In this document: one piece after another, positions 51,917 through 61,588 of the stretch | How the letters are laid out: each line of letters opens with the position of its first letter | How positions within the stretch are numbered: position 1 is the stretch's first letter | NCBI GenBank assembly: GCA_023151185.1 | Contig: JAKLJL010000001.1 | Coordinates: 124,001-188,000, forward strand | Origin: Bacteroidota bacterium | GTDB lineage: Bacteria > Bacteroidota > JABWAT01 | Reading direction: 5' to 3' | Length of the DNA: 64,000 nucleotides | Notes under the pieces: generated by a model | The model's database searches: none | What the model was told of the DNA's origin: nothing | What the model saw: the letters and a program-made list of their open reading frames with translations, nothing else | Made by a program: the position numbers and the translations under genes

Positions 51917-51997
51917 GGATGGGGAATTTGAATGAGATTAAATAGTTTAAATTATTTTTTTAACTAAAATATTACGTTAACAAAGAAGACTAATTTT

Positions 51998-53215
51998 ATG
52001 GCAAGCATACTAAATGAGTACATCTCAAAGCGTTTTGGATTATTGGATTTGCAAAATGAATTACATAGACTTCTGAAATTGTACAATAAGCATACTAGCC
52101 GATACATGTTTGTTTATGCAGCCGATATAAATAAAGCACGAAATGGTAGTATCGATGTAAGCCTAGTTCAAGATGACTTTTATAACATTCAGGATATTCT
52201 ACGGGAATCAAAGGAAACGCAAATTGATTTTTATATTGAGACTCCAGGCGGCAGTGGCGAAGCTGCTGAAGAAATTGCTAAATTTCTTAGAAAAAAATTT
52301 AGTGAAGTCAATTTTGTAATTGCAGGTGAAGCAAAAAGTGCAGGTACAATTCTTGTCTTATCTGGGGACAATATTTTCATGACTGAAACTGGTAGTTTAG
52401 GCCCAATTGATGCCCAGGTTAAAATCGGTCGGTCAGTTGTTTCTGCCCATGACTATAAAGAATGGGTCGATTCAAAACGTTTAGAAGCCGAGAAAAATGG
52501 AAGACTAAATCCTTTTGATGCAGTCATGGTTGCACAAATTTCGCCCGGTGAATTGTATGGTGTTATAAATTCTCTTGAATTCGCAAAGGATTTAGTCAAA
52601 GAGTGGTTGGAACAATATAAATTCAAAAATTGGGAAAAGACCAGAACATTGAAAACAGTTGTTACCCCAGAATTTAGGAAAAGACGAGCAAATGAAGTTG
52701 CTGATATGTTCTGTGATCACACAACTTGGAGAACCCATGGCCGATCATTAAAAATAGAGGATTTAAAAGAAGTATTGATCATCGAGCGGATTGAGGAAGA
52801 TAAAATTCTTGCTGATATAGTATATAGGATAAAAACTGTAATTCGATTGATTTTTGATGGTTCAACAGTTTATAAGTTGTTTTTTGTAGATGATTTGAAA
52901 ATCTCAAAAACATTTACTGTAAGCCCCGGAGGACATTTACCATTAGGGTCACCATTTCCCCAAACACAAGGGAAGAAACAACAAATTGATGCAGTTGAGT
53001 TGGACATTCAATGTCCTAAATGTTCAAAAAGGCACAAGGTTAATGGTTACATGGAGCTTGATAGTCAACAAATTACCGAACGAAAACTGCCGATCAATCA
53101 AAATATAAAAGATAATGATATTCTCATTTGCGATAATTGTAACTTTGCTTTAGATTTGAAACCAATAAAGAACCAAGTTGAATCACAGACAAAACGAAAA
53201 GTAAACTTTAAATAA
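51998..53215 (+). CDS. SDH/ClpP-fold serine protease with C-terminal zinc ribbon
   Basis: The 405-aa protein has the serine dehydrogenase proteinase (SDH_sah, ClpP/SppA fold) core: 'IDFYIETPGGSGEAAEEIAK', then 'VIAGEAKSAGTILVLSGDNI' with the likely nucleophile Ser in AKSAGT (about residue 115), and 'ETGSLGPIDAQVKIGR'. No transmembrane anchor is seen, unlike many SppA relatives. The C-terminus carries two CxxC pairs ('CPKCSKRH' and 'CDNCNF'), a probable zinc ribbon. Composition is AT-rich and nearly free of CCGG. It is first in the accessory island, 8 bases before a small gene. Confidence 0.75.
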   Translation: MASILNEYISKRFGLLDLQNELHRLLKLYNKHTSRYMFVYAADINKARNGSIDVSLVQDDFYNIQDILRESKETQIDFYIETPGGSGEAAEEIAKFLRKKFSEVNFVIAGEAKSAGTILVLSGDNIFMTETGSLGPIDAQVKIGRSVVSAHDYKEWVDSKRLEAEKNGRLNPFDAVMVAQISPGELYGVINSLEFAKDLVKEWLEQYKFKNWEKTRTLKTVVTPEFRKRRANEVADMFCDHTTWRTHGRSLKIEDLKEVLIIERIEEDKILADIVYRIKTVIRLIFDGSTVYKLFFVDDLKISKTFTVSPGGHLPLGSPFPQTQGKKQQIDAVELDIQCPKCSKRHKVNGYMELDSQQITERKLPINQNIKDNDILICDNCNFALDLKPIKNQVESQTKRKVNFK

Positions 53216-53223
53216 ATACCAAT

Positions 53224-53439
53224 ATGCCTGAAACATTGAAAATAAAAGTTGACTTTGAAAATGAAAATGCACAAGCTTTGGTTAACTTCATTGTTGCCAC
53301 AAAAGAAGGGAGATATACAAAAGAGGTGCCTGTTTTAACCCAGATAACCTTCCAGCGCCTTCAAATTCAAGAACAAGATAAATCACACCAATTTGATGAA
53401 AATAATGATGAGATTATTCTTTTTGGAGTATCATATTAA
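53224..53439 (+). CDS. Small partner protein of the SDH-like protease (unknown)
   Basis: The 71-aa protein ('MPETLKIKVDFENENAQALV' at the start, 'DENNDEIILFGVSY' at the end) is mixed alpha/beta with no family I recognise. It begins 8 bases after the protease stop and shares its AT-rich composition, so it is probably a co-expressed partner or regulator. Confidence 0.5.
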   Translation: MPETLKIKVDFENENAQALVNFIVATKEGRYTKEVPVLTQITFQRLQIQEQDKSHQFDENNDEIILFGVSY

Positions 53440-53641
53440 GTTCTGTTTTATTTTTTTAGAGAATTCGCCACTTTTTTCTGAATGATAAAATATTTAAAAA
53501 CAATAGTTTGGGTTCCTTTTGCAATTTGGGAAAATTTTCCAAAAGACTAAAGGCAACCCTTTCCCCCCTTTCCCTTCTCTCTCCTTGATTGATTGACATA
53601 AAACCGCTACTTTTTACTTTAACAAAAATCAATCTTTCAAT

Positions 53642-56512
53642 ATGACGCTTACTCCGTTCCACGCTAAGTATTTTGCCTGGGAACTTACCAAACGAAGTTC
53701 TTCAGATACCATTCAGAAATTAGCATCAACTTTGGTTGATGCACAGGTTGATTTAAACCCGCATCAGGTTGAGGCTGCGCTTTTTGCTTTCAGATCGCCT
53801 CTTTCAATGGGTGCAATTCTGGCTGATGAAGTTGGTTTGGGAAAAACGATTGAAGCCGGATTGGTTATTTCCCAAAAATGGGCAGAACGGAAAAGAAAAA
53901 TCCTGATCATTACTCCTGCCAATCTCAGAAAACAGTGGTCTCAGGAACTCCAGGACAAATTTTTTCTGCCCTCGGCAATTCTTGAAGCCAAATCCTTCAA
54001 TGAAAAAATAAAAAGTGGAAATCTGAATCCGTTCGATCAGTCAGAAATAATCCTGTGTTCCTACCAGTTTGCAAGAAGTAAAGACGCTTACTTAAAATCC
54101 ATCCGCTGGGATCTGGTTGTTATTGATGAAGCTCACCGGTTAAGGAATGTCTACAAACCGGGAAATAAAATAGCACGTTCAATAAAAGAGTCGCTGGAAA
54201 AAGTACCGAAAATCTTACTGACGGCAACACCCCTTCAAAACAGTCTTCTGGAACTATATGGTCTGGTCAGTATCATTGATGATTATGTATTTGGTGATCT
54301 GAAAAGTTTCAAAGTTCAGTTCAGCCGGGTGAATGACGCAGATGATGAATTTCTGTTCAATGAACTGAAAGAACGGTTAAAGCCGGTTTGTAAGCGAACA
54401 CTCCGCCGGCAGGTTCTTGAATACATCCGTTATACCAACCGGATTGCCCTAGTGGAAGAGTTTTACCCAACCGCTGATGAGCAGAAACTCTATGACCAGG
54501 TTTCAGACTATCTCCAGAGTGAAAAACTGTTTGCTCTGCCACCGGGTCAAAGAAGCCTGATGACTTTGATTTTAAGACGGCTACTGGCCTCTTCCACGTT
54601 TGCTATTTCGGGTACCCTGTCCGGTTTAAGTGAACGTCTCCAGGCTATGCTCAATCAGCATGAAGGGCAAGACCTTGGCGCTGACCTCAAAGAAGATTTT
54701 GAGACCTGGGATGAGCTGAATGAGGAATGGGATGAAGAGGACGATGAACAAGTTAAGGAACTCAGCGAATCTGACATTTTAAATATCAAATCAGAAATGG
54801 CTGCACTCCGTGAATTTGCTGCTCTGGCCAAATCCATTACCCGAAATTCTAAAGGGGAAAAGCTTTTTACAGCAATTGAAAATGGTTTTTCTGAGTTAAA
54901 ACGATTAGGTGCTCCCCAAAAGGCAATCATTTTTACCGAAAGTAAACGGACTCAGGAATACCTGCGTACGATTCTTGAATCAAAAGGATATCAGGGTAAA
55001 GTTGTTCTTTTCAATGGAACTAATACCGATCTGAAATCAAGGGAAATTTTTAAAGACTGGACGGAAAAGCATAAAAACACGGACAGAATCAGCGGATCTA
55101 AATCAGCCGATATGCGCGCAGCTCTGGTTGATTATTTCAGGGATGAAGCCACGGTTATGATTGCAACCGAAGCCGCCGCAGAAGGTATCAACCTGCAATT
55201 CTGTTCACTTGTTATCAACTATGACCTTCCATGGAATCCACAACGGATTGAACAGCGCATTGGCCGGTGTCACCGGTATGGTCAGAAGTTCGATGTTGTT
55301 GTGGTTAATTTTCTGAACAAGGCAAATGCAGCAGACCTGCGTGTCTATGAGTTGCTCAAAGATAAGTTTAAATTATTTGATGGTGTTTTTGGTGCCAGTG
55401 ATGAAGTTCTGGGCAGTATTGAAAGCGGAATTGATTTCGAAAAAAGAATTGCTGCTATTTATCAGGATTGCAGAACTCCCCAGCAAATTGATTTTGCCTT
55501 TAATGAACTGCAGACGGAACTGGAAGGAAGTATTACAAAAGAACTTCAGAAAACCCGTCAGCAATTGCTTGAGAATTTTGACGAGGAAGTTCATGAAAAA
55601 TTGCGGATTAATCTTGCGGAAAGCAAAGAGTATCTGACCCGGTATGAAAACTGGTTGTGGGCTGTAACCCGTTTTTTCCTGAAAGATTATGCCCACTTTT
55701 CAGAAAAAGTGTATTCTTTTACCTTGCATTCCAACCCCTTTCCGGGCAAACCTATTCATTCAGGACCCTACCGGATTGGAAAAGGGGTCGAGGATGTTAA
55801 TATTTACCGGATGAATCATCCGTTGGCACAGGAAGTCATTCATCGGTGCCGTGAGATTCAGCCAGAACCGGCGACCCTTGTTTTTGACTACTCAGGCGTA
55901 CAGAAAAAGATTTCCATTCTTGAACCTCTTGTTGGAAAAACGGGTTGGATGCTCGCCCGAAGTCTGACCGTTTCAACTTTTGAACAGGAAGATTTTGTGC
56001 TACTAACCGGCGTAACCCGTGAAGGTACTGAACTTGATCAGGGTCAGTGTTCAAGATTGTTTTCACTGAATGCCACATCGTCCCCACTTGAGACCCAGCT
56101 ATCGCCTGAAGAATTACAGATTCTCACTGTTGCATTCGAAAAAAGACAAGCTGAAATCCTGGGTATCGTTGGTGAGAGGAATATGCAGTTTTTCAATATC
56201 GAACTCGAAAAATTGGATAAATGGGGAGAAGACCGGCGGAATTCCCTGAAAGTTGCTCTTAAGGATTTGGATGAGCAAATCAGGGAAATTAAGAAAAGAG
56301 CACGGGTTGCCCCGAATCTTCCCGATAAACTGGCACTTGAAAAAGAGCGCAAAAAACTGGAAAACGAGAGAGATGAAGCCTGGCGTGATTATGACGGCGC
56401 TGCCAAAGAAATTGAGCGGCAAAAGGATGGCCTGATTGATAATATTGAGGCCAGGCTAAAGCAGGATTTGAAGAGTGAAGATTTATTTTTGGTGAATTGG
56501 CAGGTGAAATAA
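53642..56512 (+). CDS. SNF2/RapA-like helicase
   Basis: This 956-aa SF2 ATPase has Walker A in 'ILADEVGLGKTIEAGLVIS' (about residues 58-76), the DEAH box 'LVVIDEAHRLRNVYK' (about 160) and 'LLTATPLQNSLLELYGLV'. The second RecA lobe shows 'TEAAAEGINLQFCSLVINYD' and 'QRIEQRIGRCHRYGQ' (about 535). An acidic linker lies around residue 355 ('EEWDEEDDEQVKEL'), and the C-terminus is a long coiled coil. Similar helicases accompany restriction or other defence genes. Its stop overlaps the DUF3800 start (TAATG). Confidence 0.85.
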   Translation: MTLTPFHAKYFAWELTKRSSSDTIQKLASTLVDAQVDLNPHQVEAALFAFRSPLSMGAILADEVGLGKTIEAGLVISQKWAERKRKILIITPANLRKQWSQELQDKFFLPSAILEAKSFNEKIKSGNLNPFDQSEIILCSYQFARSKDAYLKSIRWDLVVIDEAHRLRNVYKPGNKIARSIKESLEKVPKILLTATPLQNSLLELYGLVSIIDDYVFGDLKSFKVQFSRVNDADDEFLFNELKERLKPVCKRTLRRQVLEYIRYTNRIALVEEFYPTADEQKLYDQVSDYLQSEKLFALPPGQRSLMTLILRRLLASSTFAISGTLSGLSERLQAMLNQHEGQDLGADLKEDFETWDELNEEWDEEDDEQVKELSESDILNIKSEMAALREFAALAKSITRNSKGEKLFTAIENGFSELKRLGAPQKAIIFTESKRTQEYLRTILESKGYQGKVVLFNGTNTDLKSREIFKDWTEKHKNTDRISGSKSADMRAALVDYFRDEATVMIATEAAAEGINLQFCSLVINYDLPWNPQRIEQRIGRCHRYGQKFDVVVVNFLNKANAADLRVYELLKDKFKLFDGVFGASDEVLGSIESGIDFEKRIAAIYQDCRTPQQIDFAFNELQTELEGSITKELQKTRQQLLENFDEEVHEKLRINLAESKEYLTRYENWLWAVTRFFLKDYAHFSEKVYSFTLHSNPFPGKPIHSGPYRIGKGVEDVNIYRMNHPLAQEVIHRCREIQPEPATLVFDYSGVQKKISILEPLVGKTGWMLARSLTVSTFEQEDFVLLTGVTREGTELDQGQCSRLFSLNATSSPLETQLSPEELQILTVAFEKRQAEILGIVGERNMQFFNIELEKLDKWGEDRRNSLKVALKDLDEQIREIKKRARVAPNLPDKLALEKERKKLENERDEAWRDYDGAAKEIERQKDGLIDNIEARLKQDLKSEDLFLVNWQVK

Positions 56513-57258
56513 TGAGGGAAGTCATTAATATTTATTGCGATGAAAGTTGTCATCTTGAAAATGACAACCAATCTGTAATGGTTCTTGGAGCTGTTTACTG
56601 CCTTGCTTCCAAAAAAGATGAGATATTCGCAAGGCTTTCAGAAATGAAAGCTAAACATCGGCTTTACCCAAAGCACAAAAAAGACTCCAGGCAAAACAGA
56701 ACAATTTATGAAACAAAATGGAATAAAGTATCAGAGAACAAACTTGGTTTTTATCTTGAATTATTAGACTTTTTTTTTGATGACGATGACTTAAGTTTCC
56801 GTGTTTTAGTTGTCCCAAACAAAAAATCGCTTGACCATGAGGCATTTGGTCACAATCACGATACTTTTTATTATAAAATGTACTTCAGTATGTTAAAAAC
56901 AATTCTGAATCCAGATTTTGCACATAATGTTTTTATTGACATTAAGGATACCCGAAGTAAAGAAAAAGTTCACAAGCTGGAACAGGTTCTCAGAAACGAT
57001 AAGTATGATTTTTCGAAGGAAATTATTAAAAAAGTTCAGCAGGTCAAATCACATGAGGTAGAACTGGTTCAACTTGCTGATTTTTTGACGGGAGCAATGT
57101 CCTATGTTCACAGGGGGTTATCTGGCAGTAAAGCAAAAAATGAATTGATAGAATACATCCGCCACCGTTCAAGATACTCTCTGATGAAGTCAACCCTTAT
57201 AAAGGAAAAGAAGTTCAATATATTTATCTGGTCACCAACAAAAGTTGGTGGATTCTGA
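56512..57258 (+). CDS. DUF3800 protein
   Basis: The 248-aa protein has the DUF3800 hallmarks: 'INIYCDESCHLENDNQSVMV' (variant of the YxDESG motif), 'FIDIKDTRSKEKVHKLEQVL', and 'ELVQLADFLTGAMSYVHR' (QLADxxxGA). The fold is RNase H-like with acidic active-site residues, so a nuclease role is likely but unproven. DUF3800 genes are common in mobile and defence regions. It is AT-rich and shares bases with both neighbouring genes (TAATG, TGATG), so it belongs to a three-gene unit. Confidence 0.82.
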   Translation: MREVINIYCDESCHLENDNQSVMVLGAVYCLASKKDEIFARLSEMKAKHRLYPKHKKDSRQNRTIYETKWNKVSENKLGFYLELLDFFFDDDDLSFRVLVVPNKKSLDHEAFGHNHDTFYYKMYFSMLKTILNPDFAHNVFIDIKDTRSKEKVHKLEQVLRNDKYDFSKEIIKKVQQVKSHEVELVQLADFLTGAMSYVHRGLSGSKAKNELIEYIRHRSRYSLMKSTLIKEKKFNIFIWSPTKVGGF

Positions 57259-57755
57259 TGTCTACCCAGAATTTATTGGTTTTTCCTGATCTGATCTTTT
57301 TAACTGATTACAATGGAAATATTCAAGAATATTTCAATGCAGTGTATCAAATCTTTGAAAGCCATTTTATAAAATCGAACCCTCATTTCAAAGGGATAAG
57401 AGTTAATACTCAAAAATTTCCGTTGGAGGACGGCATTCATCGAACCTTTTATCATATTACCCATGAAGGAAACGATGAAAAAAACAGGCTACCAGATTTG
57501 CGTAGGATGGAAAGAATCAGATACCCGCGATTTATAATTGAGTCTTTTAACCATCCGGATTTTCTGGTTTGGAAAAATAAACGCAAAAATGAAACCCGGG
57601 TTCTGATTTTTAACCAGAAGGAAAATTATCTTGTTGTGCTTGGGGAGCGCAAAGGGTATAACCTTTTGGTAACAGCTTACTTAGTGGATCATGAACATAC
57701 CCAAAAAAAGCTGTTGGCTGAATACAAAACCTCTATAAAAGCCGAAACCGCTTAG
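57258..57755 (+). CDS. BECR-fold nuclease-like protein
   Basis: The 165-aa protein resembles barnase/EndoU/colicin E5-D/RelE-like (BECR) nuclease domains of phage and toxin systems. It has a His-containing region 'RTFYHITHEGNDEKNRLPDL', then 'RYPRFIIESFNHPDFLVWKN', and a beta-rich end 'NYLVVLGERKGYNLLVTAYL'. That end pattern (YLVV...LVTAY) is typical of the group. The call is by pattern only. It starts one base into the DUF3800 stop. It could be the effector RNase of the helicase-DUF3800 unit. Confidence 0.5.
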   Translation: MSTQNLLVFPDLIFLTDYNGNIQEYFNAVYQIFESHFIKSNPHFKGIRVNTQKFPLEDGIHRTFYHITHEGNDEKNRLPDLRRMERIRYPRFIIESFNHPDFLVWKNKRKNETRVLIFNQKENYLVVLGERKGYNLLVTAYLVDHEHTQKKLLAEYKTSIKAETA

Positions 57756-57917
57756 GGTCACTAAACGGTTTCTTTACTCCTTTAACGCTTACTCCATTTA
57801 GGGATGGTCAATGAGCTGCAACAAAGGTACCTTAAAATATTGAGTTTTGAAACACAAACCGGAAAATTTAATTTTCCGGCAATACTCTGAAACTTACTCT
57901 GGATAAAACAAGTCGTC

Positions 57918-59801
57918 ATGTCAACCATTGAAAAACAAGAACTTACGTCTTTGCCTGTCACCGAGCTGCAACTTTCTAAGCTCAGGGAAATTTTCCCTGA
58001 AATTTTTACGGAAGGAAACCAAATCGACTGGGAAAAACTGAAACTGACCCTGGGTGAAAGTATTGATGCCGGCAAGGAACGGTATGGCATGACCTGGCCT
58101 GGAAAAGCAGAATGTTTTAAAACCATTCAGCAACCCAGTATTGCCACCCTGGTACCGGCACCAGAAGAAAGCATCAACTTTGAGACCTCAGGCAACCTGT
58201 TTATCGAAGGCGACAATCTGGAAGTTCTGAAATTACTTCAGAAAAGTTACCTTGGTAAAGTGAAAATGATTTACATTGACCCGCCTTATAATACCGGAAA
58301 TGATTTTATCTACCCTGACAATTACAGTGAAAGTCTGGATACCTACCTTGAATACACCGGGCAGGTGGATAATGAAGGACGGAAGTTTTCGACCAACACT
58401 GATACTGACGGCCGGTTCCACAGTAAATGGATGAACATGATGTACCCCCGTCTCTTTCTGGCAAAGAATTTATTAAAGGAAGACGGGGTGATTTTTATTT
58501 CAATTGATGATAAAGAAGTTAATAATTTACGATTTTTATGTAATGAGATTTTTGGTGAAGAAAATTTCCTGGTTTCTATTACAAGAAGAACTAAAAGTGG
58601 CGGTGGTAGTGCATCTCACCATTTTGCAATAGAAAATGATTTTATTATTTCATATTCAAAAAACAAATTATCACTTGAAAAAATATTTGTACCCCACGAG
58701 TCTGAATACGCTAAAAGGTATTCCCTTGAAGATGAAGAAGGAAGTTATTTTTGGGATACAATGGAAAGATCTTATACTGCGACCAAACCATATAAAATTG
58801 AAGCACCCGATGGTACTTTGCTTGAAGGGAAATGGTTCCGAAGTGAAGAACGATTTAAGTTAGATAAAATAAAAGGCGAAACCCGAATTATAAAAAAGAC
58901 AGATGGTAATTGGTCGGTTCAATTTAAACAGAGAATGCCAGAAGGAAAAAAAATTCGTTCAATCTTTAATGAAAAAGAATTTAAATCAAGTCAGGATGAT
59001 TTGATAAGTATTGAAATGGAAAGTGTTTTTCCGTTCCCAAAGCCAATTTATTTAATTAAATATTTATCAGTTGGGTTGGTATTAAATAATGACATTATTC
59101 TTGATTTTTTCTCGGGTTCCTCGACGACGGCTCATTCAATTTTAGATTTAAATCATGAGGATGGGGGCAATCGGAAATTCATCTGTGTTCAGCTTCCGGA
59201 GCCTACCAATGAGACCAGTGAAGCCTTTAAAGCTGGGTATACTACTATTGCAGAAATTGGAAAAGAGAGAATACGCCGGGTAATAAAGAAAATTGAGAAG
59301 GAAACAGCAGAAGAAAAAAAGAAAAAGGTAAATCCAACATTGTTTCCTGTTCAGGATCAGGGCGTTACGAGCCAACAGGAACCCGACCTGGGTTTTAAAG
59401 TTTTCAAGCTTGCGTCCTCCAATTTTAAAATCTGGGATGCCGGTATTCCAAAACATCCCGAAGCGATTCAGGAAGCCTTGTTTGGCCATATTAATCACAT
59501 CACACCTGAAGCCGAACAGGAAGCCATTCTGTATGAGTTACTGTTGAAATCCGGCTTTGAATTGACCACCTCGGTCAAACGGCTTACCTTCGGTGAACAA
59601 ACAGTTTTCAGTATTGCTGAAGGTCAGCTACTTATCTGTCTTGAAAAGAAACTGACCCACGATCTTATCAGGGAAATGGCAGAACTCAGACCAGTACGTG
59701 TCATCTGCCTTGATGAAGGATTTCAAAATAATGATCAGCTTAAAACCAATGCAGTTCAGATCATGAAAAGCAAAGGTGTTGTGAATTTCAGAACGGTGTA
59801 A
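57918..59801 (+). CDS. Type III restriction-modification methyltransferase (Mod)
   Basis: The beta-class adenine methyltransferase of 627 aa has DPPY in 'MIYIDPPYNTGNDFIYPDN' (about residue 121), then the target-recognition region, then the SAM-binding motif 'ILDFFSGSSTTAHSILDLNH' (about residue 395). The motif order IV-TRD-I is typical of Type III Mod. The TRD part (58491-59170) is AT-rich and free of CCGG, unlike the flanks, which suggests an exchanged specificity cassette. The stop is 15 bases before the ATPase gene. Confidence 0.88.
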   Translation: MSTIEKQELTSLPVTELQLSKLREIFPEIFTEGNQIDWEKLKLTLGESIDAGKERYGMTWPGKAECFKTIQQPSIATLVPAPEESINFETSGNLFIEGDNLEVLKLLQKSYLGKVKMIYIDPPYNTGNDFIYPDNYSESLDTYLEYTGQVDNEGRKFSTNTDTDGRFHSKWMNMMYPRLFLAKNLLKEDGVIFISIDDKEVNNLRFLCNEIFGEENFLVSITRRTKSGGGSASHHFAIENDFIISYSKNKLSLEKIFVPHESEYAKRYSLEDEEGSYFWDTMERSYTATKPYKIEAPDGTLLEGKWFRSEERFKLDKIKGETRIIKKTDGNWSVQFKQRMPEGKKIRSIFNEKEFKSSQDDLISIEMESVFPFPKPIYLIKYLSVGLVLNNDIILDFFSGSSTTAHSILDLNHEDGGNRKFICVQLPEPTNETSEAFKAGYTTIAEIGKERIRRVIKKIEKETAEEKKKKVNPTLFPVQDQGVTSQQEPDLGFKVFKLASSNFKIWDAGIPKHPEAIQEALFGHINHITPEAEQEAILYELLLKSGFELTTSVKRLTFGEQTVFSIAEGQLLICLEKKLTHDLIREMAELRPVRVICLDEGFQNNDQLKTNAVQIMKSKGVVNFRTV

Positions 59802-59816
59802 CGGGGTAAAGCCAAT

Positions 59817-60905
59817 ATGGCAATTCAATCTGTAAAAATTTATAACTTCAAATCCATTAAGAAAAGTGATGAAATCAAACTGCAGGCACTGAATATTCTG
59901 ATCGGGCCAAATGGAGCAGGAAAAAGTAATTTCATCAGTTTTTTTAAATTCCTCAATAAACTTTTTGAACAGCAGCTTCAGTTGTATATCAGCCAGAACG
60001 GAAGGGCAGACAATTTTCTTTACTTCGGCAGAAAAACATCTGAAATGTTGTTCGGTCAGATTACGTTTGATACTGAATATAATAATCGGTATGGCTTTAA
60101 ACTTGTGCCCGACCAGGCTGGAAATCTCATCTTTGCAGAAGAATGGAGTAGTATTTTTAGCGGGTTTACTAATTTTTGGGATAACAAAAAGATTAACAAT
60201 CCTGGGGCAATTGAAAGTGTTTTACCGAACTCAGATGGGTTTCGGGATAAGTATTTAAAAGACAGTTTCAGTTCTATGAAAATTTATCATTTTCATGATA
60301 CCGGTTTTAATTCTAAAATAAAACAACCTTGTACAACCAACGATTATTCCAGACTTTACGAAGATGGCCGGAATTTAGCAGCTTTCCTTTATAAACTGCA
60401 AAAAGCCCACCCATTACATTTTAACCTGATTGAAAAAATTATCAGGTCAATCGCTCCATTTTTCAACAAGTTTCATTTAGAACCTGACGAAATAGACGCG
60501 AGCCAAATTTATTTGCGTTGGTTTGAGAAGGGTTCAGACCAAGTTTTTAATGCACATAATTTTTCTGATGGCACACTCAGAATGATCTGTCTTACCACCC
60601 TAATGATGCAGCCAGAATTGCCAAAAACGATCATTATTGATGAACCTGAATTGGGTTTGCATCCTGTTGCAATTGAAAAACTGGCTTCGATGATAAAAAC
60701 AGCTTCTACCAAATCCCAGATTATTGTATCAACTCAATCTGTAACCCTTCTCAACCATTTCAATCCTGAAGATGTTTTAGTTGTTGAACGTGAAAACAAT
60801 CAAACTGTCATTAAGCGATTGTCTTCAGAAAATCTTCAAAATTGGCTTTCAGAATATACCCTTGGTGAACTTTGGAATAAAAATGTCTTTGGAGGCCGGC
60901 CGTGA
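59817..60905 (+). CDS. ABC-type AAA ATPase (AAA_21/RecF-like)
   Basis: The 362-aa protein has Walker A in 'LNILIGPNGAGKSNFISFFK', an ABC-like signature region 'HNFSDGTLRMICLTTLMMQP', Walker B 'TIIIDEPELGLHPVAIEKLA' and the switch 'SQIIVSTQSVTLLNHF'. This is the SMC/RecF/OLD type of ATPase that works with a nuclease partner. Its stop overlaps the GTG start of the DUF4276 gene (GTGA), so the two are coupled. It sits inside a Type III R-M operon, which suggests a nested defence module. Confidence 0.85.
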   Translation: MAIQSVKIYNFKSIKKSDEIKLQALNILIGPNGAGKSNFISFFKFLNKLFEQQLQLYISQNGRADNFLYFGRKTSEMLFGQITFDTEYNNRYGFKLVPDQAGNLIFAEEWSSIFSGFTNFWDNKKINNPGAIESVLPNSDGFRDKYLKDSFSSMKIYHFHDTGFNSKIKQPCTTNDYSRLYEDGRNLAAFLYKLQKAHPLHFNLIEKIIRSIAPFFNKFHLEPDEIDASQIYLRWFEKGSDQVFNAHNFSDGTLRMICLTTLMMQPELPKTIIIDEPELGLHPVAIEKLASMIKTASTKSQIIVSTQSVTLLNHFNPEDVLVVERENNQTVIKRLSSENLQNWLSEYTLGELWNKNVFGGRP

Positions 60906-61561
60906 TCAGGGGTATTTATATTCTGGTAGAGGGTCAAACCGAAGAAGAGTTTGTCAAAAGTTTGCTTTTGCCGTTTTTCCATGCCCACGAATTTTACGAT
61001 GTCAGAGCCATATTAATGAGTACCAGCCCGGGACATAAGGGAGGTGCAGTAACTTATTCAAGGTTCAAAAAAAATGCAGAAACGCTGTTATCGAGTCAAC
61101 AGGACATCATCGTAACCTCATTGATTGATTTTTTCAGACTTGAAAGTGATTTTCCAAAATATTCAGAGGGGAAAAAACTCAATAGTGTCGGTGAAAGGGT
61201 TGCATTTTACGAACAGGCCTGTGCAGTGGATATAAATCATCCGCGCTTTATTCCAAATATTCAACTCCATGAGTTTGAGGGTTTATTATTTACGTCAACC
61301 AAAGGGTTTGACCTTTTCCCGGATTTGTCCGATCAGTCCAAAGAGAAAATCGGTAATATCATTAGGGATTACCCAAATCCGGAATTAATAAATGACGGGT
61401 CATTAACGGCACCATCCAAACGTCTTGAAAAAATAATACCCGGTTACCAGAAACCCTTTCATGGTCCACTAATTGCATTGGAAAATAGTTTTGAACTTAT
61501 TATTGAGAAATGTCCAAGATTTAAAGCCTGGGTTGAACTTTTACTGTTAAGAGTCAAATAA
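60902..61561 (+). CDS. DUF4276 TOPRIM-like protein
   Basis: The 219-aa protein starts 'IRGIYILVEGQTEEEFVKSL', the LVEGxTE motif of DUF4276, followed by acidic 'VTSLIDFFRLESDFPKY' and 'PNIQLHEFEGLLFTSTKGFD'. The family is related to TOPRIM nucleases, with Glu and Asp residues that bind metal. It uses a GTG start overlapping the ATPase stop. ATPase plus TOPRIM pairs occur in OLD and PARIS-type defence; here the TOPRIM partner is DUF4276 rather than DUF4435. Confidence 0.82.
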   Translation: MIRGIYILVEGQTEEEFVKSLLLPFFHAHEFYDVRAILMSTSPGHKGGAVTYSRFKKNAETLLSSQQDIIVTSLIDFFRLESDFPKYSEGKKLNSVGERVAFYEQACAVDINHPRFIPNIQLHEFEGLLFTSTKGFDLFPDLSDQSKEKIGNIIRDYPNPELINDGSLTAPSKRLEKIIPGYQKPFHGPLIALENSFELIIEKCPRFKAWVELLLLRVK

Positions 61562-61588
61562 TTACTGTTTAATAAAACCACTATTTAA

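Noticed and set aside
59817-61561. Calling the ATPase-TOPRIM pair PARIS
   Set aside because: PARIS uses a DUF4435 TOPRIM partner. The partner here has the DUF4276 LVEGxTE pattern, so only a functional analogy is claimed.
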